12,829 nucleotides of DNA. It comes from CAYPEK01 sp964409645. Its GTDB lineage: Bacteria > UBP15 > UBA6099. Both the position numbers and the translations under genes were made by a program. Shown here piece by piece: positions 1 through 6,469 of the stretch. The notes beneath the pieces were generated by a model. It ran no database searches, was not told the origin of the DNA, and worked only from the letters and a program-made list of their open reading frames with translations. The stretch covers positions 1 to 12,829 of the forward strand of contig CAYPEK010000116.1 in assembly GCA_964409645.1 (NCBI GenBank), in the 5' to 3' direction. Every line of letters begins with the position of its first letter. Positions within the stretch are counted from its first letter, which is position 1.

Positions 1-599
1 TTGTTGACAAAGGTGTTCAGGTTGCAATAGTTATTGGCGGAGGTAATATTTTCAGAGGGTTGCAGGCAGCAGAAGGCGGCATGGACAGGGTGCAGGGCGA
101 TTACATGGGTATGCTGGCGACGGTCATAAACGGACTGGCGCTTCAGAGCGGACTCGAAAACGTGGGGATCGACACGCGGGTGATGACCGCGATCGAAATG
201 AGGGCGGTCGCTGAACCGTATATTCGGCGTCGCGCGATACGGCACCTCGAAAAGGGGCGCGTGGTGATTTTCGTGGCGGGGACGGGCAATCCATTTTTTA
301 CGACGGATACGACGGCGGCGCTACGCGCGGTCGAGATCGGCGCCGAAGCTCTTATCAAGGCGACGAAGGTGGACGGCGTGTACAACTGCGACCCGGCGAA
401 ACATAAAAACGCTATAAGATACGAGCGGATGTGCTTTATGGACGTCATCCGCGAGCGATTGAATGTGATGGACACAACTGCAATCACTCTCTGCATGGAG
501 AACAACATCCCGGTGGTTGTGTTTGATTTCATGAAAAAAGGAAACCTTAAGAAAGTGGTGCTCGGCAACAATGTCGGCACTGTGATCGGGAGGGAATAA
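1..599 (+). CDS. pyrH: UMP kinase (uridylate kinase), 5'-truncated by window edge
   Basis: Transfers phosphate from ATP to UMP to give UDP, in the cytoplasm, in the pyrimidine nucleotide pathway. It belongs to the amino-acid-kinase fold family and is unrelated to eukaryotic UMP/CMP kinases. The reading frame is open from base 3, giving 198 visible residues; the family is about 240 long, so roughly 40 N-terminal residues lie outside. Visible family motifs are GGGNIFRG (visible residues 12-19), DRVQGDYMGMLATVINGLA (28-46), the GTGNPFFTTDTTAALRAVEI segment, and KATKVDGVYNCDPAK. The 'start' at base 60 is only an internal TTG and should not be used. The frr start follows 5 bases after the stop, so the two genes are almost certainly cotranscribed, as in many bacteria. 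The identification is essentially certain; only the N-terminus is unseen. Confidence 0.97.
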   Translation, partial: VDKGVQVAIVIGGGNIFRGLQAAEGGMDRVQGDYMGMLATVINGLALQSGLENVGIDTRVMTAIEMRAVAEPYIRRRAIRHLEKGRVVIFVAGTGNPFFTTDTTAALRAVEIGAEALIKATKVDGVYNCDPAKHKNAIRYERMCFMDVIRERLNVMDTTAITLCMENNIPVVVFDFMKKGNLKKVVLGNNVGTVIGRE

Positions 600-604
600 G
601 CGAG

Positions 605-1162
605 ATGATCGAAGAACTGTTTAGCGAAATACGCGGCAACATGGAGAAAACGGTTGAGCACACGGTGCGCGAGTTCGGCCGCATTCGGACCGGGCGTGCG
701 ACGCCCGCGCTGCTCGACGGAATCACTGTCGAGGCGTACGGCTCGCAGTTGCCGCTGAATCAGGTTGCGACGATTTCCGTTCCGCAGCCGCGAGTGCTGA
801 GACTTCAGCCTTTCGACAAGGGCAATATGAACGTCATCGAGAAGGCGATACAAGCGTCCGACCTCGGAATCATGCCGCGAAACGACGGTCACCATGTCAT
901 CGTCGAACTGCCCAGCCCGACGGAGGAGCGCCGAGAGGAACTCGCAAAGCAGGTGCGCAAGAAGGGCGAGGAGATGAAGGTGGCGATCCGCAATATCCGC
1001 CGTGACGGGAAGGACCAGATTGAGCTGTTCGAGGAGGAGAAGGAAATTACAGAGGACGACAAGGACCGCGGGCTGAAGAAACTTCAGGAAGTCACCGACG
1101 AGTACATAAGGAAGATCGACGAACTGGTGGATAAGAAAGAGAAGGAGATAAAGGAGTTCTGA
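605..1162 (+). CDS. frr: Ribosome recycling factor
   Basis: Splits the post-termination ribosome together with EF-G and IF3, in the cytoplasm. At 185 residues it has the standard length. The family signature is clear: RIRTGRATPALLDGITVEAY (about residues 26-45), then PLNQVATISVPQPRVL, then NVIEKAIQASDLGIMPRNDG, then the PTEERREELAKQVRKKGEEM helix, and a charged C-terminal helix ending KEIKEF. The ATG at 605 follows a purine-rich GGGAGGGAA stretch at 588-596 inside the end of pyrH. The pyrH-frr pairing is a widely conserved order. The last codon and stop overlap the next start (TGATG), so the following small ORF is translationally coupled. Nothing in the protein is unusual. Confidence 0.98.
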   Translation: MIEELFSEIRGNMEKTVEHTVREFGRIRTGRATPALLDGITVEAYGSQLPLNQVATISVPQPRVLRLQPFDKGNMNVIEKAIQASDLGIMPRNDGHHVIVELPSPTEERREELAKQVRKKGEEMKVAIRNIRRDGKDQIELFEEEKEITEDDKDRGLKKLQEVTDEYIRKIDELVDKKEKEIKEF

Positions 1163-1398
1163 TGGCGGACGTGGCAGGACTGCGGCTCGACGAGGCGTTG
1201 CGCGTCCTCGGATCGGAAGGTGTTGCGGTGGATGGAGTGGAGACCGCTGCCGTGCCGGACGATTTCAGGCGTCGCGGAGGCGCGGAGGACGACCGGCCGC
1301 TCGCGGAGTACGTCGCTGCTCAGAAAGAACTTCCGAACGGGGCGGTGCGACTGGTTACGGTGAAAGTGCCGGATGCGCCTAAGAAGGGGCCTCAATGA
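1162..1398 (+). CDS. Small PASTA-like protein, function unknown
   Basis: A 78-residue ORF whose ATG overlaps the frr stop (TGATG). It has a good Shine-Dalgarno, AAGGAG at 1151-1156, with a 5-base spacer. This supports real, coupled translation. The N-terminal part (ADVAGLRLDEALRVLGSEGV) has the shape of half a PASTA domain: a G-L-x-x-x-E-A-x-x-x-L core followed by a Gly-Val strand. The second half has an acidic/Arg-rich middle and ends in a Val-rich strand (VRLVTVKVP). There is no signal peptide or membrane segment, so a cytoplasmic location is inferred. The PASTA resemblance is my pattern reading and not a confirmed domain hit. Many bacteria have uppS-cdsA-dxr at this place; none is here. 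I do not know its function. Confidence 0.62.
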   Translation: MADVAGLRLDEALRVLGSEGVAVDGVETAAVPDDFRRRGGAEDDRPLAEYVAAQKELPNGAVRLVTVKVPDAPKKGPQ

Positions 1399-1424
1399 AA
1401 ATTTCGGTTTTATGAGTTGAAGGC

Positions 1425-1430
1425 TATAAT
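1425..1430 (+). promoter_or_regulatory. Possible -10 element for rseP
   Basis: A perfect TATAAT lies in the AT-rich gap after the 78-residue ORF. No good -35 is visible at 16-18 bases upstream, so the call is weak. If used, transcription would start near 1437 and give rseP a leader of about 130 nt. The gap could equally be read through from the pyrH-frr unit. Confidence 0.3.
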
Positions 1431-1522
1431 ATATCATTATGACAAGGAATTTATACAAATAATTGAAATATATTGAACCCGAATTTGCTTGTTGGGTGTC
1501 ATATAAAACTATCGCGGGTGAA

Positions 1523-1562
1523 TTATCGCGAAATAAGGGGCAGCCGAAGGCTGCGATAAGGA
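1523..1562 (+). promoter_or_regulatory. Hairpin abutting the rseP ribosome binding site
   Basis: GCAGCC (1540-1545) and GGCTGC (1549-1554) form a perfect 6-bp stem with a GAA loop. Outside it, TTATC (1523-1527) pairs with GATAA (1555-1559), giving a longer stem with a 5'-side bulge at 1528-1539. In an alternative register TTATCGC pairs with GCGATAA (1553-1559). The downstream arm covers the first two bases of the rseP Shine-Dalgarno (AAGGA, 1558-1562). There is no U-tract, so this is not an intrinsic terminator. A role in limiting rseP translation is inference. Confidence 0.4.
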
Positions 1563-1568
1563 ATGTAA

Positions 1569-2894
1569 ATGAATATCCTCACGATCCTGAATTATCTAAA
1601 AATCGCGCTGGAGGTTTTCCTCGGTTTCGGACTTGTGATAATGGTGCATGAGTTCGGCCATTTTGTGCTCGCGAAGTTGAATAAGGTGGAAGCGACGGAG
1701 TTCGCGTTTGGGATGGGGCCGGAGTTGTTTGGAATCGATTATCACGGCACACGTTACAAATTCTGCCTGTTCCCCATCGGCGGCTATGTGAAGATGGTCG
1801 GCGAGGAAGATGACCCCGACCTCGAATCCGCGGTGCCCGCCGAGAGAAATTTCCGCAACAAGAAACTGCTTCAGAAAATATCGATAATTTTTGCCGGTCC
1901 GGCGATGAATTTTGTTCTCGCGATTCTCATTTTCGCGGGCATATTCATGATTTCCGGAGTGCCGAGAGAGATAAAAGTGCCCGTCGAAAGGTTGTCGGAC
2001 AGCGTAGTGATTGGGTTCGCCGATCCGAGAATGCCGGCGGCGCACGCGGGCTTGAAAATCAACGATGTCATAAGGTCAATTGACGGTAAACCGGTTACAA
2101 GCGTTCAGAGTTTCATAGACACAGTCAGATCGCATCCTAACAAAAAGCTGCGCTTCGGCATCGAGCGGGATTACAAGCCGATGGTGATATACGTCAAGCC
2201 GAAAAAGAACAATCTGAACCGCGGCGAAATCGGAGCGGCATTGTTTCCTCCGCAGCCTCGGGAAATACAATCGGTCGAGCCGGGCAGCCCGGCGGCCGCG
2301 GCGGGGCTGAAAAAAGGTGATTACGTTCTTGATTTCGGCGGCGCATCGTTTGAAAAGGACAAATTTTCGCTCCCGGCGGGCGGAATATCGCTTCTCGTTT
2401 ACAGGGCAGGTGAGAAGCAGAATATCAGGATGAAGGTTGACGGAGTGAAGGGCGCGCAACTTGGCGCGGCGCTTCAGCCCATGTACGAAAAGCTGAATCC
2501 GGCGGCCGCTCTCTGGCAGGGCAGCGTCCGGTGCGTGTATATATTCGAACTTACGGTATCCACGATTTCAGCAATGGTCAAGCACGAAGTTTCGACGTCC
2601 GGTGTGTCCGGACCTGTGGGGATCATCTCGGCGGCCTCGACTTCGGCGCAGCAGGGTTTCAAGGAATTGTTGTTCCTTATCGGTAACATCAGCTTTGCCA
2701 TCGGGCTGCTGAACCTGTTCCCGTTCCCGGCGCTCGACGGCTCCCGGATCGTTTTCCACGTATGGGAGTGGATCCGCCGCAAGCCGCTCGACCCGCGCCG
2801 CGAAGGTCTCATCCATTACGTCGGTTTCTGCATCCTGATTGCTCTGATGATTCTTGTAACATACCGCGACATTAAGATGTGGCTCGGGTTCTGA
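1569..2894 (+). CDS. rseP: Site-2 intramembrane zinc protease (RseP, M50 family)
   Basis: Cleaves membrane-embedded substrates such as anti-sigma factors in regulated proteolysis; in E. coli it cuts RseA to release sigma-E. The 441-residue length is normal. The zinc site HEFGH is at residues 27-31 in the first membrane helix, and the third zinc ligand, D390, lies in LNLFPFPALDG in a C-terminal helix. Two PDZ domains lie between them, about 150-205 (PAAHAGLKINDVIRSIDGKP) and 230-290 (VEPGSPAAAAGLKKGDYV). Further hydrophobic segments lie near residues 105-125 and at the C-terminus. The start ATG at 1569 is supported by AAGGA at 1558-1562. Two PDZ domains fit the proteobacterial-type RseP; many Gram-positive homologues have one. 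It is separated from frr by the 78-residue ORF and a 170-nt structured gap. No target anti-sigma gene is visible here. Confidence 0.95.
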   Translation: MNILTILNYLKIALEVFLGFGLVIMVHEFGHFVLAKLNKVEATEFAFGMGPELFGIDYHGTRYKFCLFPIGGYVKMVGEEDDPDLESAVPAERNFRNKKLLQKISIIFAGPAMNFVLAILIFAGIFMISGVPREIKVPVERLSDSVVIGFADPRMPAAHAGLKINDVIRSIDGKPVTSVQSFIDTVRSHPNKKLRFGIERDYKPMVIYVKPKKNNLNRGEIGAALFPPQPREIQSVEPGSPAAAAGLKKGDYVLDFGGASFEKDKFSLPAGGISLLVYRAGEKQNIRMKVDGVKGAQLGAALQPMYEKLNPAAALWQGSVRCVYIFELTVSTISAMVKHEVSTSGVSGPVGIISAASTSAQQGFKELLFLIGNISFAIGLLNLFPFPALDGSRIVFHVWEWIRRKPLDPRREGLIHYVGFCILIALMILVTYRDIKMWLGF

Positions 2895-2908
2895 GGCGGG
2901 CAAGGGCG

Positions 2909-3268
2909 ATGCCGTTAACAAAACTGCATACCATAATCGGCGCCGTCGCGGGCGCATCGTATTACCTCATAGACAGGGGAATATCTGAGAAACCGGTGGA
3001 GCCGGAGGCGCTCGGAGCGTGTTTCATGCTCGGCGGCCTCTGCGGCGCTCTGCCGGATGTGCTCGAACCGCCTCTGCATCGCAGACACCGCAGTTTCTTC
3101 CACAGCTTCACCACGTTCGGCGCGGCCGCATACACATTCTCACGAATCGACTCGCTCGAAGAACTCACAGAAGAGCAGAAAACCATGCTGAAGGCGGCGC
3201 TGACCGCCTACCTCAGCCACCTGCTGCTCGACTCCCGCACACCGGTAGGCCTGCCGCTGATTGTATAA
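2909..3268 (+). CDS. Short YdjM/DUF457-type membrane-associated metal hydrolase-like protein
   Basis: The start chosen is ATG 2909 with AAGGG at 2902-2906, giving 119 residues; the open frame runs upstream to a GTG inside rseP that has no supporting signal. The pattern matches the YdjM/DUF457 family: H7 near the N-terminus, LPD (48-50), HRRHRSFFHS (57-66), and a final YLSHLLLDSRTPVGLPL (101-117) with H104 and D108. These His/Asp residues are the conserved presumed metal ligands. Hydrophobic stretches around 8-20, 36-48 and 67-75 suggest membrane association. E. coli YdjM is reported as an inner-membrane protein under LexA control; no LexA box was recognised here. It is shorter than typical members (about 150-200 residues), with less material between the two motif blocks. 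The 14-base gap after rseP suggests cotranscription. The substrate is unknown. Confidence 0.75.
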   Translation: MPLTKLHTIIGAVAGASYYLIDRGISEKPVEPEALGACFMLGGLCGALPDVLEPPLHRRHRSFFHSFTTFGAAAYTFSRIDSLEELTEEQKTMLKAALTAYLSHLLLDSRTPVGLPLIV

Positions 3269-3302
3269 CCGCAAAGGTATTTATTCGCGAAATATATATT
3301 TA

Positions 3303-5045
3303 TTACGCTGCCGTTTTTTTGTTTTTGCCTAGCAGCACTTTCGCCGACAGTATTATCACCCCTCCTGAGAGAAGAAGAAGAAGAATGTCGGCCGCGACGA
3401 GCGGATAGTTCTTGGCGGGCAGATAGTTCTTTTCGAGCAGGAAAATCAGCGCCGCGATCGTTGTGACCATCATGAATATCGCGGGCAGCAGGTTGAACCA
3501 GAACGGTTTTCCGCGCCTGACCAGCCATACGGAAATCGCTATCATCGTGAGTGCGGCGAGGAGTTGGTTCGCGGAGCCGAACACCGGCCAGATGATGTTG
3601 TACGTGTTTTTGTACGCGAGCAGGAACATGAGGGCGACCGCGATGAATGCGTTCACGACATAGGATTTAAGGAACTTCGGCACTTTCTTGAAGATAAACG
3701 ACCAAAGTTCTTCTATGAGGTATCTGTTGAGCCGCACCGCGGTGTCGAGCGTGGTGACGACGAAGCCCTCTACGAGCAGTATGCCGAATATGGTGCCGTA
3801 AACAGCGTGTATGCCGAGCCCTTTCTGAAGGATACCGCCGAGGCCGGAAGAGAAGGCGAGTATCGGGTTTGATTTCATGCCGGCTGTGGTGGGATATACG
3901 ATACTCATGTAGTCGTGGAACTTGAGGCCGCCGAAGATGGCGAGCAGAACGCCTACGGCGAGCAGAGATTCGAGGATCATGCCGCCGAACGCGATGAAGC
4001 GCGCGTCGCACTCGGACGAGACCTGCTTGCATGTTGTGCCGCCGGTGACGAGCGCATGGAAGCCGGACACCGCGCCGCACGCAACGGTTATGAACAGGAA
4101 CGGCCACACGTAGCCGAGATATTTCATTCCTTCTTGAACATTGAAAGCCTGTCGGGTCTCGATGTTTACGCCCTTTATTCCGCAAAACAGCAGCCCGATT
4201 GAAAGCAACCCGATGCCGATGTAGAGAATGAACGAATTAGTGAAGTCGCGTGGCTGGAGCACGACCCATACGGGTATTCCCGCCGCGAAAATCGTGTAGA
4301 TCGAGAGGATTATCATCCACGTCTGCGGAGCGATCGTAATCGGATGGTTTATACCGACTATTATGGACACGAAGCATATAACTAAGGCCAGCGTCGCGCC
4401 GAGCCAGACAGGTATGTTGCGCTTGTAGAGGAGGTATCCCAGAAACGGCGCGCAGGATGTGATGACGATAACCGACATAGATGCGATACCGCCGATGCGT
4501 CCCATTTCGACGCCGTCAACGGTGACGGTTTTAAGTATATTCCGCGCGTCTGGGCCGAGCTGCGAGATCGGCCGCAGAGATGTGAGTGCGACCGATGTGA
4601 GACCGAGAAACGCGGAGGTAACCATCAGCAGCATGACGATTGTGAAAGCGATAAAGAGCAGGAATCCGGCGCGGCCGAGGGAGGTGTGCGCCACTTCGGC
4701 GACCGATTTCCCTTTTTCGCGGAGCGATACGAAAAGTGCGGAGAAGTCGTGGACGGCGCCGATAAACACTGTGCCGATCACGAGCCAGAGGAACACCGGG
4801 ATGTAGCCGAACACCGCGGCGACTGTCGGACCGATTATCGGGCCGCCGCCGGCGATGGAAGCGAAGTGGTGCCCGAACAGCACGCCGCGCTTTGTCGGCA
4901 CGAAATCAACGTCGTCTTTGAGCGTGCACGCGGGAGTCGGTTTACCGGAATCCTCCTCGAACACACGGCCGATGTATTTTGAATAAAAGACATAGCTGAG
5001 GATAAAGATCGGGATGGCGATGAGAAGCAGGATGGAAATATTCAC
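3303..5045 (-). CDS. cstA: CstA-family carbon starvation / peptide transporter
   Basis: A polytopic inner-membrane transporter of the CstA family, linked to peptide (and in some bacteria pyruvate) uptake when carbon is scarce. Family hallmarks are GHHFASIAGGGPIIGP (residues 58-73 from the GTG start), GAVHDFSALFVSLREKGKSV, and near the C-terminus WPVFGSANQLLAALTMIA. Many strongly hydrophobic helices are visible. I prefer GTG 5045, giving 580 residues: AAGGAG lies at 5055-5060, nine bases before it, while the ATG at 5054 directly abuts that Shine-Dalgarno with no spacer. The open frame extends further upstream (to 5132), but that part is polar and not family-like. E. coli CstA is about 700 residues, so this is the shorter form. 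It is convergent with the YdjM-like gene; no clear terminator was seen in the 34-base gap. Confidence 0.93.
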   Translation of the reverse strand: MNISILLLIAIPIFILSYVFYSKYIGRVFEEDSGKPTPACTLKDDVDFVPTKRGVLFGHHFASIAGGGPIIGPTVAAVFGYIPVFLWLVIGTVFIGAVHDFSALFVSLREKGKSVAEVAHTSLGRAGFLLFIAFTIVMLLMVTSAFLGLTSVALTSLRPISQLGPDARNILKTVTVDGVEMGRIGGIASMSVIVITSCAPFLGYLLYKRNIPVWLGATLALVICFVSIIVGINHPITIAPQTWMIILSIYTIFAAGIPVWVVLQPRDFTNSFILYIGIGLLSIGLLFCGIKGVNIETRQAFNVQEGMKYLGYVWPFLFITVACGAVSGFHALVTGGTTCKQVSSECDARFIAFGGMILESLLAVGVLLAIFGGLKFHDYMSIVYPTTAGMKSNPILAFSSGLGGILQKGLGIHAVYGTIFGILLVEGFVVTTLDTAVRLNRYLIEELWSFIFKKVPKFLKSYVVNAFIAVALMFLLAYKNTYNIIWPVFGSANQLLAALTMIAISVWLVRRGKPFWFNLLPAIFMMVTTIAALIFLLEKNYLPAKNYPLVAADILLLLLSGGVIILSAKVLLGKNKKTAA

Positions 5046-5081
5046 GCGAATCATCTCCTTTTTCAATAGAACGGTTCTCAG

Positions 5082-5087
5082 TTTATA
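5082..5087 (-). promoter_or_regulatory. Possible -10 element for cstA
   Basis: TATAAA on the minus strand, 36 bases upstream of the GTG start. The -35 candidates at the right distance are poor. It lies between the flagellin terminator and cstA, where an independent promoter is expected because the terminator should stop upstream transcription. Confidence 0.3.
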
Positions 5088-5160
5088 CCTGTTGCGGAAA
5101 AAATTCCAGAGCGAGGCTGGGAACGGCAGCACATTCGAAACCGGACGAAGCGAATCTGCT

Positions 5161-5195
5161 CCAAACGGAAAACCCGGTCTTTTCGGGACCGGGTT
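5161..5195 (-). terminator. Intrinsic terminator of the flagellin gene
   Basis: On the minus strand AACCCGGTC (5187-5195) and GACCGGGTT (5171-5179) form a perfect 9-bp stem with a 7-nt loop, followed directly by a T-rich run (TTTTCCGTTT, read from within the arm into 5164). It lies 75 nt after the flagellin stop. The plus-strand reading has no U-tract, so it acts on flagellin transcription and insulates cstA. Confidence 0.8.
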
Positions 5196-5232
5196 CCGGG
5201 TGTGTCTCTATAAATCTCTCTCTATTAATCGT

Positions 5233-5256
5233 CGGCGATGCCCGAAGGGGCCGCCG
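5233..5256 (-). repeat. GC-rich hairpin just after the flagellin stop
   Basis: An inverted repeat with a 5-bp outer stem (CGGCG/CGCCG), a 2-nt AT bulge, and a 4-bp inner stem (GCCC/GGGC) closing a 4-nt loop. It starts about 15 nt after the flagellin stop. It lacks a U-tract in either direction, so it is more likely a 3'-end structure than a terminator. Confidence 0.45.
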
Positions 5257-5270
5257 TCTGAAAGTTACTT

Positions 5271-6296
5271 TTAAGCTTGTGTTGCGCTTGCCAGCCGGGG
5301 GGCGAGCCCGTCGTATATAGCGCCGATCAGGTCGGAGATCATCAATGGTTCCGCGTTAGCCTGAGAGAAGATCATGTCGGTGCTCTGCTGCTTAATCATG
5401 TTTTTTGTCAGCGCTGTCATTTCGATGGCCATATCTGCATCTTCGATCTGAGAATTCGAGGCCGATATGTTTATATATTCTGTATTCAGATCGTCGATCG
5501 TTGACGAGATTCTGTTGATCTCTGTGCCGATCTGGACGCGTAGGTTCGAAACTTTTCCCATTTTGTCGTCAACAGTGTCAAGCATCTGCTGCGCATAACT
5601 GGTGTACCACTCCACGGTCGCGTTGCCTTTCGGGTCCGGCGGGTTGTAGGGTGTCGCGAAATCGCTGAAATAAGTCATCAGGTTATCAATCGTGATCAGA
5701 ATGCGGTTAGATGCGTCGTTGTCGGCGCCCACCTGAGCGTTCAGACCTGTTTCGAAATTGGGTGTTGTGTATCCGTTTGAAAAAAGAGCCTTCTGGAGAT
5801 AGTTCATCCTCGCGGATGTGCTTTTGCTCGATGCGCTTCCGCTGACGTAAATTCCGCCTGCTTTATCGGTATCCGCCACAGAAGTGTATATCTGATCTTT
5901 TAATAATTCGATTTCCTCTTGGAGCGTTTTGCACTGGCCGGGGTTCGCGGGATCGGTGGCGGCGCCGCTCGAATCCTGAGCGAGTATCGCTGAAGCGCTC
6001 GCCATCCTTACGCAGAGCTCTCTCATGCGTTCGAATGTGTCCCATATACCGCTGAGATAATCGTCTGCAAGCTGTAACATGTATGACGTGTCTTCAGCGT
6101 TGCCGATGGCGGTGTCGATGCCTCGCAGTTGAGCTGTCATGCCGGACGATATTGCGAGCCCTGACGGGTCATCGACCGCGCTGTTTATACGAAGTCCGCT
6201 CGATAATCTTTCGGTTTTTTCGTTGAATTCCAGTGAGTTTAATCGAATTCGATTCGATATAAAACTCGCTGTAAGGTTAGTGTTTACGCTGATCAT
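5271..6296 (-). CDS. Flagellin (short, with C-terminal tail)
   Basis: Structural subunit of the flagellar filament, exported by the flagellar type III system. The D0/D1 termini are clear: at the N-terminus ISVNTNLTAS, then LSSGLRINSAVDDPSGLAIS (31-50), MTAQLRG and MRELCVRMAS (91-100); at the C-terminus NRISSTIDDL (261-270), SQIEDADMAIEMTALTKNMI (282-301) and SQANAEP. The protein is 341 residues with a small variable middle (about 150-235) and no large D2/D3 domains. The usual flagellin end (QANxxP plus about 8 residues) is followed here by about 16 extra residues ending ASATQA. Two cysteines (C95, C122) are uncommon in flagellins. The start is well fixed by AAGGAGGT at 6301-6308 with a 4-base spacer. 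It is a single-gene unit with its own sigma-28 promoter and terminator. Other flagellar genes are not in the window. Confidence 0.95.
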   Translation of the reverse strand: MISVNTNLTASFISNRIRLNSLEFNEKTERLSSGLRINSAVDDPSGLAISSGMTAQLRGIDTAIGNAEDTSYMLQLADDYLSGIWDTFERMRELCVRMASASAILAQDSSGAATDPANPGQCKTLQEEIELLKDQIYTSVADTDKAGGIYVSGSASSKSTSARMNYLQKALFSNGYTTPNFETGLNAQVGADNDASNRILITIDNLMTYFSDFATPYNPPDPKGNATVEWYTSYAQQMLDTVDDKMGKVSNLRVQIGTEINRISSTIDDLNTEYINISASNSQIEDADMAIEMTALTKNMIKQQSTDMIFSQANAEPLMISDLIGAIYDGLAPRLASATQA

Positions 6297-6316
6297 ATCT
6301 ACCTCCTTGCAGATAT
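6295..6316 (-). promoter_or_regulatory. Hairpin presenting the flagellin Shine-Dalgarno in its loop (candidate CsrA site)
   Basis: ATATCT (6311-6316) and AGATAT (6295-6300, including AT of the start codon) form a perfect 6-bp stem. The 10-nt loop GCAAGGAGGT holds the whole Shine-Dalgarno. GGA in a hairpin loop is the preferred CsrA target, and the segment matches the published CsrA consensus RUACARGGAUGU at 9 of 12 positions. CsrA control is inference; no csrA or fliW gene is in the window. Confidence 0.5.
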
Positions 6317-6328
6317 ATCGCCGTAATG

Positions 6329-6346
6329 GGCGAATTCCATTTCGCC
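6329..6346 (-). promoter_or_regulatory. Leader hairpin with GGA in the loop
   Basis: GGCGAA (6341-6346) and TTCGCC (6329-6334) form a perfect 6-bp stem closing the loop ATGGAA, read on the minus strand. It sits 12 nt upstream of the Shine-Dalgarno hairpin. Just 5' of it is ATACAAGG, which matches the first eight positions of the CsrA consensus. It is a candidate second CsrA binding site. Confidence 0.45.
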
Positions 6347-6357
6347 TTGTATGTTTT

Positions 6358-6375
6358 CAGCGTTGCAATACGCTG
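6358..6375 (-). repeat. Leader hairpin, 6-bp stem
   Basis: CAGCGT and ACGCTG form a perfect 6-bp stem around a 6-nt loop, in the flagellin 5' leader. It has no U-tract directly after it, so it is probably a structural or stabilising element. Confidence 0.45.
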
Positions 6376-6402
6376 ACATTTAAATTCTTACTAATCAATA
6401 AA

Positions 6403-6427
6403 ATGCGCCATTGATATTTAAGCGCAT
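6403..6427 (-). repeat. Leader inverted repeat ATGCGC/GCGCAT
   Basis: Perfect 6-bp arms (6403-6408 and 6422-6427) around a 13-nt AT-rich loop, followed on the minus strand by TTTTATTG. It is the most upstream of the hairpins in the flagellin leader. The T-rich tail makes weak attenuation conceivable, but the stem is short. Confidence 0.35.
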
Positions 6428-6469
6428 CCGCCTATGAAAAAACCGGCCATTTTTAACTGCTTACACATA

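Noticed and set aside
143..895. 250-residue open frame on the minus strand across pyrH and frr
   Set aside because: It is antisense to two certain genes, has an Arg/Ser-rich composition typical of a shadow frame, and no supported start.
1463..1651. 62-codon plus-strand frame starting in the gap before rseP
   Set aside because: TTG start without a Shine-Dalgarno, and it runs 80 bases into rseP in another frame.
3278..3302. Palindromes TTCGCGAA and AAATATATATTT between the convergent YdjM-like gene and cstA, considered as a bidirectional terminator
   Set aside because: The stems are short or purely AT, with no GC-rich hairpin followed by a U-tract in either direction.
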